A stretch of 50,000 bases of DNA. Source: Chrysomallon squamiferum (taxonomy: Eukaryota; Mollusca; Gastropoda; Neomphalida; Peltospiridae). Location of the stretch: positions 11,442,016-11,492,015 of the forward strand of contig CM022675.1 of the NCBI GenBank assembly GCA_012295275.1, read 5' to 3'. Below are positions 1 to 11,416 of the stretch, one piece after another. The notes under the pieces were generated by a model. The model worked only from the letters and a program-made list of their open reading frames with translations. It searched no databases and was not told the origin of the DNA. A program made the position numbers and the translations under genes. Position 1 is the stretch's first letter; the number at the start of each line of letters is the position of its first letter.

Positions 1-74
1 TTGAAATACTGACTGAACTTTTTGGATTTTTTTAAATGATATTTTTTAATGTAGTTAAGTGCTGTTGACACACC

Positions 75-188
<114 letters not shown>

Positions 189-284
189 ACAACATTAAAC
201 GCAGAGTTCACTAAAACAGAAACAAGAAGTGAAAATGATTAAGAAACAAAATATTACAGAACTTGAAAGGAGGAACGTTACAGC

Positions 285-395
285 CACATTCTTTTACCCC
301 CTTTTCTTTTTTCTTTCTTTTTTTCCATTCATTTAATTCACATACACATCGCTATAATCTACAAATTATATGTTTTCTTCATTCTTTTCTTTTAA

Positions 396-431
<36 letters not shown>

Positions 432-450
432 TATATATATTTTTTTTTCT
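285..450. repeat. T-rich tract with poly(T)31 and (AT)6
   Basis: Pyrimidine-rich sequence ends in an uninterrupted T run (398-428) followed by AT dinucleotides and more T. Open frames here are only Phe-rich readings of the tract. Confidence 0.95.
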
Positions 451-559
451 CTCTCTCTTTTCCTCCTCCAAAAAGTCTTTCATCTACTTATCTCTTTCCC
501 CCATCGCAGAAAGGAAAAGTGGGTATTTCTGAATCGGGGCAAAGGCTCAACCAAACGAT

Positions 560-842
560 AACTGATTAAAAGATAAATAGAGCCGCTGTCGTAATGATCA
601 TGCCGCTTCTTGTGTTAACAGTTTTAGTGGCACTGCCAGATGGGAAATCCTGCCCCACCGTGTGTCACTGAAGAATATACGACTCTGTTGCCAGCGAAGC
701 GTACAGAGATCTAACAGAAAATATAGGCATGGAAATTATAGTAAATGTTTCACCAAACATCCACCGCTACTTGCTAAGATGGCGAATCCGTCTTCTTTCT
801 GTAATCAAAGAGTTCTTTGAAGACTGTTCTTTTTCACGGTGG
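560..842. promoter_or_regulatory. Non-repetitive island 1 (candidate regulatory element)
   Basis: About 280 bp of non-repetitive, GC-balanced sequence between T-rich and A-rich tracts. It holds an AAGATGGCGAATC stretch near 776 that resembles a YY1 site, and the short secretory-looking frame listed separately. Calling it regulatory is inference from its contrast with the AT-rich, repeat-filled surroundings. Confidence 0.3.
594..671 (+). CDS. Micro-ORF, 25 codons, signal-peptide-like start
   Basis: ATG at 594 opens a 25-codon frame ending at TGA 669-671. Residues 4-14 form a hydrophobic run (PLLVLTVLVAL), followed by PDGKSCPTVCH. That resembles a signal peptide running into the CPxxC start of a leucine-rich-repeat N-cap, but the frame stops where the next Cys would be expected. 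Beyond the TGA the same frame stays open into a long reading that soon becomes poly-Lys. It could be a tiny secreted peptide, a fragment of a broken exon, or chance. I do not recognise a gene. Confidence 0.12.
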   Translation: MIMPLLVLTVLVALPDGKSCPTVCH

Positions 843-952
843 AAAAAAAAAAAAAAAAAAAAAAAAATAAAAAAAAATAAAACGTGCGTGTATATCAAAG
901 ATGCAAAATATAAATTGAATTTTCAGCACAAATCGGAGATGTTTTCCTTCAG

Positions 953-986
<34 letters not shown>
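843..986. repeat. Poly(A)25 and poly(T)31 flanking an AT-rich spacer
   Basis: An A run (843-867) and a T run (956-986) lie about 90 bp apart in opposite sense, so they could pair as a hairpin. The spacer is AT-rich and shows no gene. Confidence 0.95.
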
Positions 987-1564
987 CTTCACGGTAATTT
1001 TAGAATATTCTGGAATTTCCTGATTGCTGTGGCTACAAGGCTGATTCAAACGAGGAATGCTAGATTCCATTCACTCACCCATTCCACAGTCATCATAGCA
1101 ACGCCTCTGTTGATGTACTTTTATACAATCATGGATTCCTTAATCTTATTTAAATATATATATATATATACAGATGCACATTACAGTATATACCTTAATT
1201 AAAAATAGAGATAGTTACAATACGCCCTGAACAATACCTCCGCGACCACCAATACCAGCAATAAACTTAATATGTTCAAATTTTTTACATGCTCTAAACA
1301 TTCAAATATATCATGGGTGAAGGAACCAAGTCTTTTAAGCAATAGTTAAAGAGAAGAGAATATCGGTTTGTCTTGTATTTCGACATTTAGATTAGTAGAA
1401 GGAACCGGCTCAAGGATTCCAGGTTGAAGAAAATTTATCTAGCATGAATACTGAGCTTCACTTTTGAGATAGGATGTATGGGTGCATTAGTTTTGGTCGA
1501 TTGAAAGAGTTGAAGGGAAAAGAGACGACAAAAATAGGAGAGACGATGTGTGTGTGAAAGAGAA

Positions 1565-1569
<5 letters not shown>
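987..1569. other. AT-rich non-repetitive stretch, nothing identified
   Basis: Mostly non-repetitive DNA with a small (TA) run near 1157-1170. I see no convincing coding frame, RNA gene or mobile-element signature. Confidence 0.6.
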
Positions 1570-1663
<94 letters not shown>

Positions 1664-1664
1664 T
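1570..1664. repeat. (GA)n(CAGA)n compound microsatellite
   Basis: About 37 GA units merge into five ACAG tetramers and then degenerate CAGA-type sequence up to about 1725. Open frames across it read Arg-Glu on + and Leu-Ser on -. Confidence 0.97.
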
Positions 1665-3062
<1,398 letters not shown>

Positions 3063-3194
3063 ACATAACAAAAAAACAGCTTTAGTGCAATGTATAATAT
3101 TTGCAAGCGTTTGAAAGGATTATCTGATAATACAATTCTATGATGATTTAATCATATCCTTAATAAAAGGTTTTACTTTTGTTGAATAAAAAAA

Positions 3195-3225
3195 GATAAT
3201 AATAACAACAATAATAATAATGATG

Positions 3226-3274
<49 letters not shown>

Positions 3275-3311
3275 TAATAATAATAAATATAATAAAAGTG
3301 TGTGTGTGTGT
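3195..3311. repeat. (TAA)n then (TG)n microsatellite
   Basis: About 95 bp of TAA triplets with a few CAA/GAT variants, followed by about six TG units. Confidence 0.95.
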
Positions 3312-3542
3312 AAAATGTATTACATTATTTTAATTTGTCGATTTAGTACGCTTTTGCACATAACGTACATTAAAAATTATTTTAGGCAAAGACAAATTTG
3401 CTAGACTAAATGAAATTTTAGAACCTGTAACATGAATTCGTTTTAACGTGTATGTGTATGTGTATGAACAATATTTTGCGACAAAGTAATACGTGGAAGG
3501 AAAAGAAGACAGTTTCATGATTTTGAGCATATCAAGATGTAT

Positions 3543-4008
3543 ACAATACTTTACGGTATGTTATGATGTTTAGTGTATTTTGCGTCATTTTAAGAAGTGT
3601 ACAAAACTTTGCGGCATATTAATACATGTACAATATTTTGCGGCATATTAATACATGTACAATATTTTGCGGCATATTAATACATGTACAATATTTTGCG
3701 GCATATTAACACGTATACAATATTTTTCGGCATATTAAGACGTGTACAATATTTTGCGGCATATTAACACGTATACAATATTTTTCGGCATATTAATACA
3801 TGTACAATATTTTGCGGCATATTAACACGTATACAATATTTTTCGGCATATTAATACATGTACAATATGTTGCGTCATTTTAAGAAGAGTACAAAATTTT
3901 TCGGCATATTAACATGTGTACAACATTTTGCGGCATATTAACACGTGTATAAAAGTTCGTGGCATGCTAAAAACGTGTAGAAACATTTCGCAGCATGTAA
4001 AAACACGG
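3543..4008. repeat. 29-bp minisatellite, 16 tandem units
   Basis: Units begin at 3543, 3572, 3601, 3630 and so on every 29 bp to 3949, with the last a base longer. The core is ACAATATTTTGCGGCATATT followed by a variable tail (AATACATGT or AACACGTAT). The central units alternate two subtypes, TTTTGCGG/AACACGTAT and TTTTTCGG/AATACATGT, which gives a 58-bp higher-order period. Outer units are more diverged, as expected when unequal exchange homogenises the centre. One reverse-orientation unit lies just downstream. Confidence 0.96.
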
Positions 4009-4131
4009 ACATTTTTGATTTTTTGCGGAACTGGATTCTCTTTTCGTTTTAAAAGGAAAACGATTTGGAACTAAGATTCACGTTTTTAAAAAAACTAAGA
4101 TTCACTTTTGAAAAAAAAAAAAAAAAATGAC

Positions 4132-4155
4132 GACATGCCGCAAAACATTTTACAC
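4132..4155 (-). repeat. Isolated inverted copy of the 29-bp minisatellite core
   Basis: On the minus strand this reads GTGTAAAATGTTTTGCGGCA followed by TGTC, matching the core of the array that ends 120 bp upstream. It lies between a poly(A) run (4111-4127) and the long inverted repeat arm. Confidence 0.75.
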
Positions 4156-4164
4156 CCATTTCAG

Positions 4165-4196
4165 ACTTCTTGACCGCCATTGTTTTCTTGTAAAAA
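4165..4196 (+). repeat. Left arm of a 32-bp perfect inverted repeat
   Basis: Every base matches the reverse complement of 5406-5437. The arm contains GACCGCCATTGTTTTC (the complement-sense of AATGGCGGTC, a YY1-like core). Similarity continues weakly on both sides, suggesting a diverged element of about 150 bp in two opposed copies. Confidence 0.95.
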
Positions 4197-4240
4197 CGAA
4201 CGTTTACATTTGTACAAATACTGTCAAAAGTTTTATTGGC

Positions 4241-4340
4241 TTTTTTTTTTTTTTTGTGTTTCGGCGGAGGTTTTTTTTTTTTTTTTTTTTTTAGGGTTTT
4301 TTTTTGCCTCGTCATTGTGTTTTTTTTTTTTTTTTGTGTG
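4241..4340. repeat. Cluster of three poly(T) tracts
   Basis: T runs at 4241-4255, 4271-4292 and 4319-4335 are separated by short G-bearing spacers (TCGGCGGAGG, AGGG). They give only Phe-rich open frames. Confidence 0.95.
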
Positions 4341-4399
4341 TGTGTCAGAAACATGCGTGTTTCACAATGGTTTTATTTCAATTATTTTCCTGTTGGAAA

Positions 4400-4573
4400 G
4401 GTAGTTATCGCTTTCAGCGAAATCGGTGGGGTTTTTTTTATACGTAATTTTCTTTTATTGTAATTTTTATAATTTTATTTTATTTTTTTTATTTTTTTTT
4501 ATTTTTTTTGTCAGTTTAATTTGTTGCATTTTCTCTCTTTATGTATTTTATCTAATAACTCATACGGTTGTAA

Positions 4574-4608
<35 letters not shown>

Positions 4609-5275
4609 GTAATAGTAATAGTAGTAGTAGTAGTGGTAATAGTAGTAATAAAAAAAATAATAATAATAGTAGTAATAATAATAATTATTATTATTATTAT
4701 TGTCGTTGTTATGTTCATGTTGTTATTATTAATTTATTAATTAATTAATTAATTTAGTATCGTTATCATTATTTTTGTTATTATGCTTTTGTTAAAGAAA
4801 AAAATACCCCCCACACACAAATAATATAAACATAAAAATATAAAAATGCGAAAAAGGACATTTATGAAAAAAAAATACGAAAGCAGAAATGGAGAAAAAA
4901 GGGAAACGCGACAATATAAATTGTTTTCTTTGCTAACTGCGAGCAGTGGCAAAGACAAAACAACGCCAATATAAATTAAAAAACAAAAGAAAAGAAAATG
5001 TAAATAAAGTTATAAAATGCATCAACCTTGCAAATAACTATGCTCAACACTTCTCGGAGAAAAAAAAAAAAACACAACAAAAAAATTAATTTCCTGCTTC
5101 TGAAAGATCAAACGACTATGCGCAGAATAAAAAAGGATTATAGAGTCAATGAAGAAATGGTAAAATATAAATTCGGAGTACAAACAAACGATAAAGAAAA
5201 CAACGGGAAAAAAAAAAAAAAAGGATAAAAAAACAGAAGAAAGAAAACCAAATATACAAACGTAGATTGTTTTTT
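4400..5275. repeat. T-rich to A-rich low-complexity switch with AAT/AGT and TTAA repeats
   Basis: The + strand is T-rich to about 4570, then AAT/AGT/ATT triplets (4575-4700) and (TTAA)n (4733-4755), then A-rich with many short A runs to about 5275. Asn/Ser, Ile/Val and Lys-rich open frames here are repeat artefacts. Confidence 0.85.
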
Positions 5276-5288
5276 ATTTATCTTTGTT

Positions 5289-5289
<1 letters not shown>

Positions 5290-5327
<38 letters not shown>
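5290..5327. repeat. Poly(T)38
   Basis: Uninterrupted T run, one of the longest homopolymers in the window. It lies immediately before the right copy of the inverted repeat region. Confidence 0.98.
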
Positions 5328-5405
5328 CTTTCACAAACTCTTAGCATCTGGTAAGAATGACAAAAACACGCAAGTTCGTCTTGTAAAACAGTAAACTCTG
5401 TCGGC

Positions 5406-5437
5406 TTTTTACAAGAAAACAATGGCGGTCAAGAAGT
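5406..5437 (-). repeat. Right arm of the 32-bp perfect inverted repeat
   Basis: Reverse-complement partner of 4165-4196, about 1.2 kb away. Related, more diverged sequence extends over roughly 5340-5490, and the copy is bounded by poly(T) on both sides (5290-5327, 5476-5497). Confidence 0.95.
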
Positions 5438-5497
5438 TTCTGAATGGCTTACAAGATGTCATCATCGGCGAAAGATTTTTTTTTTTTTTTTTTTTTT

Positions 5498-5790
5498 CTC
5501 CAAATCGCTTTTCCTTGGAACATCGGGTGATAGCATCATCCCCCTTGTCACACGATTTGCAAAGAATTCGACTTTGGAAAGAAAAACAACTTTATGAAGT
5601 GCGGACAAAATGATTCAACAACTCCGTTATTGCCCCGCGACGCGGTTGAATTCCGCACATCCAAGGGCAACCTGGAGAAGCGATTTGCCACACAGCGTGA
5701 TCGGGTCTCAGTTTGTTTTCGGGCTTTCAAACCGATAAAAGAACCGTGTTTTCTTTTCCGCGAACTTGTTGGGGGTGTTTTTGTTGTTGT
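5498..5790. promoter_or_regulatory. Non-repetitive island 3
   Basis: GC-balanced sequence with CCCCGCGACGCGG near 5634 and a TTTTCCGCGAA stretch near 5753. Both strands stay open for over 200 bp here (5594 onward on +, 5548-5808 on -). The plus reading has a hydrophobic run, GVFVVVVGLLF, created by GTT repeats. Dual-strand openness argues for few stop triplets rather than coding. Candidate regulatory DNA. Confidence 0.35.
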
Positions 5791-5810
5791 TGTTGGCCTT
5801 CTTTTCATAT

Positions 5811-6082
5811 ATATAAAAAAAAAAAATCAAAAAAAAAAAAAATCAAAAATGAAAAAAAAAGAAGAGTTGCTATATATACACACACACACCCCGTTGTTTC
5901 GTTTTGTATAACTAATACGGAACTCGGACGAGATCGTATATGATAATGAAGTAGAAAGACAACTCGTCACACAAAACAGACGAAGAAGAAGACGACTAAG
6001 ACGAAGACGAAGACGAAGAAGAAGAAGAAGAAGAAGGAAAAAAGATAATATGAATCGTTTTCGCGAAACATTTTGGTTTTTT

Positions 6083-6114
<32 letters not shown>

Positions 6115-6118
6115 TTTC
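5811..6118. repeat. A-runs, GAA/GAC triplets and poly(T)
   Basis: A runs (5814-5860) are followed by non-repetitive sequence, a GAA/GAC purine tract (5981-6040) and T runs ending in poly(T) at 6098-6117. Confidence 0.9.
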
Positions 6119-6529
6119 ACCTGGGTATGGCCACCGTTAAGAAAAACACTCGGTGAGTCCTTCGCTCACAAAGAAGCGCAGATGATAAATGACTCTTGAT
6201 AGCGATCGTGGTATTATTGAAACACGAAACCACTTATACTTCTCTCTATTTCAGCCCTTCTCAGAGAATGCTTTTATTTCGCTCGATTTATCATAATTTT
6301 CTTGCCGATATCGATCCATCTAGTGTTTTCGCTCGCTGTGCAAGCAGAATCGTCCATATATATATATTTCTTTCGTCTCCATTATTTTTCTTTTTTTTTT
6401 TTTTTTTTTTCTTTTTAGTGACTTGGGACATTTGTAACAAAAGAGAAATTGTGAATATTCACCTTATATATATGTGTATATATATATATATCGGTTAAAG
6501 TAATGTGAGACTGAATTTGGTTTTATATT
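6119..6529. other. Short non-repetitive segment with poly(T)
   Basis: Non-repetitive sequence around 6120-6360 with a T run near 6390-6410 and TA repeats near 6475-6490. No gene identified. Confidence 0.5.
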
Positions 6530-7107
6530 ATTACAACTATTACTACAACAACAACTACAACAGCTGAATCAGTTGTAGTACAGTTCTTACTCTGTTACTG
6601 CAACTTCTCTATCTTGTTTACTGCTACTACTACTGTTACTTTTTACACAAACTACAACAACAACTACTACTATTAGTTCTGTTTTTATAATGTCCCTCTA
6701 CTACAACTAGTACTACAACAACTACAACGACAGCTAAATCAGTCACCGCAAACTATTACCACTCCAAAATCTATTACAAAGCAACTTCCCTGTCTTCTTT
6801 ACTACTATTGCAACTACTATTACTACTTTATACATGAACTACAACAACAACTGCTACTGGTATTAATGCTTTTACTTTACTACAACCACTACTACAGTTA
6901 CCACTGTTATAAGGGGAAAAAGTTTAAAAATAACAGCACTATGCAAAAAGAACAACAGTTACTACTACTTTTAAATCCACGAAAACATATTGTGACTGTT
7001 TCATTACTTGAATTGATAGATCTTTGGCTGTATATACACTTGTAATTTACTATACTACTACTACTTATTACTACTACTACTACTACTATTATTATTATTA
7101 GTACTAC

Positions 7108-7154
<47 letters not shown>

Positions 7155-7320
7155 GTACTAGTATTAGTACCAGATTAGTACCAGACTACTACCAGTAGAC
7201 GTAGTAGTAGTTGTAGTAAATATAACAACAGCAACAACATTAGTACAAATATTAGTGTTAACATTAGTATTACATTAAAACCAGCATTAATATTAATATT
7301 AGTATCATAAGTAATGATCC
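6530..7320. repeat. Degenerate ACT/ATT/AAC triplet field, about 0.8 kb
   Basis: TAC, AAC, ATT and AGT trinucleotides, interrupted and mutated, fill this stretch. It is an old triplet-repeat field with no gene. Comparable fields lie at 9.66-10.44, 26.88-27.73 and 44.6-45.2 kb. Confidence 0.9.
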
Positions 7321-7800
7321 TATTCATTCGTAGAGAGCGGACACTTTAATTTTAGATAACAAAAAAAAAAATCTATATTTCTTTTTAAAATATATACATA
7401 TTTAAAATATCTTTATTCATGAAATAAAATAAAAAATTAGCCCTTTTTACATATTTAAAAATAATATGAATTTTTTTTCTTTTTAAATTAATACGTTATG
7501 TTCGTTTGAACTAATTATAAACCATAAGTTATGTCAATTTCTCTTCCAACCAATCAAAATTCAGACAGCTGTGTTATCTGACTCTGCTCTTTAAATATTG
7601 TATATTTCGCCTATGGTGGTCAACAGCTTGGTATCTTGCCGTTATTAACATTTTTAGGATTTTTCTTAAAACATAATGGTCAGTTTAAAATTGCCAAAGT
7701 TGATGAATCTCGAAACCTTCAGCAATATATTTCAGATAAAAATCATCTAGAAATATACGAATCATAAGAATGTCTTTAAAATATACAGTCATATTTAGAT
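7321..7800. other. AT-rich non-repetitive stretch, nothing identified
   Basis: Moderately AT-rich DNA with short A/T runs. No supported coding frame, RNA gene or repeat family. Confidence 0.5.
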
Positions 7801-8190
7801 ACAGGCACATACATACATATATACTTACATACATACATACATACACACACACATACATACATATATACTTACATACATACATACATATATACACACATAC
7901 ATAGATACATACATAAATATAGACATACGTACATATACACACACACACACATATATATATATACACACACAGACACAGATACATACATACATACATACAT
8001 ATACATACATACATACATACATACATACATACATACATACATACATAAATACATACATACATACATACATACATATTTATATACAAATGTTGATTCATAT
8101 AATACAAAATACTTGCATACATACAAACATATTTTCGAACACATACATACACATATACACACTACACACGTTTATACACGTACATACGTG
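7801..8190. repeat. (TACA)n tetranucleotide field
   Basis: Long arrays of TACA with CA and TA interruptions; the cleanest block is 7980-8070. Minus-strand open frames of up to 155 codons read as Tyr-Val-Cys-Met repeats and are artefacts. Confidence 0.96.
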
Positions 8191-8323
8191 CACACATTAA
8201 AATATAAAAATAACAAATATCTCCGTCTGTCTATCGGTGCGTGCATTCTTTCGTTACTTCACATTCTATACAATAAAACAAACACTCATAATTACTTAAA
8301 TTCGAAATTATTAAACTATATTT

Positions 8324-8454
8324 AAAAAAAAAAAAAAAAAAAAACCTTAACCCTTGTCTGCATATTCCACTCCTTCACTCCTTCACTCCTTCCTTCCTTT
8401 TACCACAAAACTGTAGCTTTTCTTTTCTTTTTTTTTTTTTTTTTTTTTTTTTTT
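8324..8454. repeat. Poly(A)21 ... CTTCC repeats ... poly(T)27
   Basis: An A run (8324-8344) and a T run (8428-8454) flank a CACTCCTT/CCTT-rich stretch. The opposed homopolymers could pair. Confidence 0.93.
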
Positions 8455-8559
8455 GTGTGTGTATCAAGCGTGAGAGATTTTGAAAATTTACAACAAACCA
8501 ATTAACAAACATCTACTAAAAATAGACGCTGCCGATTCATGCAGGGCTATTATATATTA

Positions 8560-8845
8560 TTTATATGCGAGTTTTTCTGTCCCTGATAAACATCGACAGA
8601 CTGTTTTTAATTGGAACGACGCGTCGGTAGGGGACAAAGTGAAAGGAGAATGTTGATTTATGGAGAAAGTTTCGGCAACTATTTCAATGCCTACCGCATT
8701 TGCTCCGGTTTTTATTTTGTTGTTTTTTTTTCTGTTAAAGGACAACCCAGAACCCTCCTTCCACCGTTGTGTGGTTCTTGTCTTCTTGCTGCATGGAACG
8801 AGGAGTCGTAGGACAAGAGTTCGAGTCCTGGTAAATCATATTTTT
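8560..8845. promoter_or_regulatory. Non-repetitive island 4 with a TGATTTATGG site
   Basis: GC-balanced non-repetitive block. TGATTTATGG at 8654-8663 matches the composite consensus reported for PBX/Exd with posterior Hox proteins. A GTTCGAGTCC string at 8819-8828 resembles a tRNA B box, but no cloverleaf can be folded. Candidate enhancer, inferred. Confidence 0.35.
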
Positions 8846-8948
8846 TTTTTATTTTTTTATTTTTTTCCCCCTTGTTGTCGTAGTTATTGTGTGTGTGTGT
8901 GTGTTGTTTTATATATATATATAACATTATTGTTTACTGTAATCTGCA

Positions 8949-8969
8949 TTTATTTGTTTACTTATTTAC

Positions 8970-9032
<63 letters not shown>

Positions 9033-9035
9033 TTT
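8949..9035. repeat. (TTTA)n array
   Basis: About 21 TTTA units, nearly perfect, with TTTG/TTAC variants at the left edge. Confidence 0.97.
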
Positions 9036-9174
9036 CTAACTCCGAGAATTCAACGTCTTTTTTTTTTTTTAACATAATTCTGTTTCTGTTGAACGAAGCT
9101 TTATTTCCTCTTTTCAATTTCACTTAACACTTTATTTATTCTGTCTTTATTTTTTGTTATTATTATTATTTTTG

Positions 9175-9655
9175 ATCATCTCAAAATGCAAAAACACGAG
9201 TGTAACAGTCAACCCTTCCATTCTGAGCTCTTTTTTCTCTCTTTCAAGCAACACCACTACACGTACGTTCCCGCGCCGAAATATTTCCAAGATTATCAGC
9301 TCCTTTGATCGGGTCATAACGAAATGGAAAATACTGTAGTTTTGACATAAATAATATTCCACCGACGAAGGTATTTTGTGGCGGTGACATATCATTTAGG
9401 ATAGTTTTCATCCATGTCTTAAATCACTTCTGAAACGTGCAGTTTCCTTTAGACACAGCCTAAGCGAGAACGCAAACAGTTCCAGTGTAATTTATATTTT
9501 GTTTTTATGCTTCAATAAGCGTTGTCCCGCTAGCTTGATCTGTGTTTTATTCTTCGTTATCATTCCGTGCGTAATTAAAAATAGCTAGCAAACACCAGCC
9601 TGTCAGATTTCGAAACAGATTAAAATCCGTATTTAGCGAAACAGAACGATAACGA
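9175..9655. promoter_or_regulatory. Non-repetitive island 5
   Basis: About 480 bp of mostly non-repetitive sequence with scattered CpGs. Visible motifs include CCTTTGATC (9302-9310, TCF/LEF-like) and TTAAAAATAG (9575-9584, MEF2-like). These are short and could be chance. Two overlapping opposed small open frames (9154-9395) show no recognisable protein. Confidence 0.3.
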
Positions 9656-9663
9656 CTCGTTTG

Positions 9664-9669
9664 TTTATG

Positions 9670-9708
<39 letters not shown>

Positions 9709-9750
9709 GCTATTTTTAGTAATAATAATAATAATAATAATAATTTTTAA

Positions 9751-9815
<65 letters not shown>

Positions 9816-9874
9816 GTTATTATTATTGTCATTATTATTATTATTATTATTATTATTTATTATTATTATTATTA

Positions 9875-9906
<32 letters not shown>

Positions 9907-9945
9907 TTATTTATTTATTTTATTTATTTATTTTTGCGGTTCTTT
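9664..9945. repeat. (TTTA)n, then (TAA)n/(TAT)n palindromic triplets
   Basis: TTTA units (9669-9708), a CTATTTTTAG string, then (TAA)8 (9719-9744) facing a long ATT array (9750-9905). The TAA and ATT blocks are mutually complementary and can form a long hairpin. Confidence 0.95.
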
Positions 9946-9959
9946 GTTATGTTTATTGC

Positions 9960-10364
9960 TACTAATAATGATGGTCGTTATCGATTTGTTGGTGCTGATT
10001 GTAGTAGTAATAGTAGTTTGTTTATTTCTAACTGTAACTTTTAAAATTATTATTCATGCTTACTATTACCAATAATAACAATAGTAAAAACACTGGTTGT
10101 AGTAGTAGTAGTAGTTGTTGTTGTTGTTGTTGTTGTTGTAGTAGTATTAACATAAAGGTGGTGGTAGTAGTAGTACGAACAGCTGTAGTAGCAGAAGCAA
10201 TAATAGTAGCAGGAAAGGAAGTAGTAATAATAGTTGTAGTAGTACCGTAGTAATAGTTATAGGCAGTACAAATAGAAGTAGTAGTAATAGCTGTTGCAGT
10301 GATTGAAGATGACGTAACAGTAAAACCATCTGCAATAATAGTAGTAGTAGTAGTAGTAGTAAAG

Positions 10365-10421
<57 letters not shown>

Positions 10422-10440
10422 ATAATAATAATGATGGTAA
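9960..10440. repeat. AGT/GTT triplet field
   Basis: TAG, TTG and AAT triplets with a near-perfect (AGT)n block at 10343-10420 and (TTG)8 at 10118-10138. Readings give poly-Ser, Cys, Val or Leu and are artefacts. Confidence 0.93.
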
Positions 10441-10524
10441 TACTGGTAATATAAGTTTTTTGTACTTTCGTTTTTATCTTTTATTATACTACTTTCTGTA
10501 GGAATGTAAAATATATATATATAT

Positions 10525-11035
10525 ATTCATATATATTCATAATTCCAACAGCCGATAATTCAGAAGAAAAATTATCTTCAGTTCTGTTCTCCGTCTGTGA
10601 CCTTCTATTGATATGCAATATTTATTATATTGGGAAGTGATAATCGTCGACCAATTAGAAGGTGGTTTGCGTAAGCTGAGCTTTAAACGTGCAAAGGTGT
10701 CGAGGCGTATCACTGTGCAGGTGATCAGTTAGCCTGGCCAAGGGTTTCAGAAGTGACCTTTCGACAAAAAGCCGTCTTTTCTTTCTCATTAAGATTTTGG
10801 CTTTTGTCTTCTTGTTAATGCTAAAAGGTTACTAGGTTCAGATGGTGCATATGTTCCTTGTTTTATCACTGAAAGGTTTGTTGTTTTTTTGAAGATAACG
10901 GAAAAGTCTGAATGGGCGAAATCTGTTCGCAGAGAAAGAAAGAGAAACTGAATTTAAGACCTAACTCAGTTCTGGTTTTTAAACGTAATAATTCGTTCCC
11001 GGTTGGTAACTACATGATCATTGCTGTGGTTTCGA
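10525..11035. promoter_or_regulatory. Non-repetitive island 6
   Basis: Non-repetitive sequence with TGACC-type, AGGTGT (near 10699) and CAGGTG (near 10718) strings resembling T-box and E-box sites. No coding frame of note. Regulatory role is inferred from composition only. Confidence 0.28.
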
Positions 11036-11039
11036 TGAT

Positions 11040-11300
11040 AATCAGTAGAAAATTGGTGTGATTAAAATGATTATGATGATGATTATGATGATGGTGATGG
11101 TGATGGTGATGAGAAATGGTTGGTGCTGATGTTGATGCATATGGTGGTGGTTGCAGTGATTATAATGATGATGATGACTTTAACTTTTTTTTTTTTTTTC
11201 TTAATTTAAATTTTTAAATTTTATTTTAAGGTTGTTGCTTTTTTTTTAATTTTTTTTTTGCTCGTCTTCTTCTTCATCTTTTATATTTTTTATATTTTGT
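11040..11300. repeat. GAT/GGT triplets and T-rich tract
   Basis: GATGATTATGATGATGGTGA-type triplets (11066-11178) are followed by T-rich DNA with runs near 11187-11200 and 11240-11260. Confidence 0.88.
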
Positions 11301-11416
11301 TTTTCTTTCTTTAAGGGTGCATGCACATTACTGCATTTGTATTATGTTTAAATCATAACACTGGCAAATCAAATTACAACTCTAACAACTGCAACATTTT
11401 ACGCTTCACAAGATTC

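Noticed and set aside
669-671. TGA read as selenocysteine in the micro-ORF
   Set aside because: No SECIS-like structure was found and the downstream frame becomes poly-Lys; speculation without support.
5594-5911. 105-codon frame with an apparent membrane helix
   Set aside because: The hydrophobic run comes from GTT repeats and the tail from A runs; the opposite strand is equally open.
7685-8162. 155-codon Tyr-Val-Cys-Met frame
   Set aside because: Reading of the TACA array; only a short flank is unique.
8761-8842. tRNA-like B box GTTCGAGTCC
   Set aside because: The T-arm stem does not pair, no A box at the right distance and no acceptor stem could be found. At most a decayed tRNA-derived fragment.
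9710-9719. CTATTTTTAG MEF2 site
   Set aside because: It lies inside TTTA/TAA repeats, where such a word arises easily.
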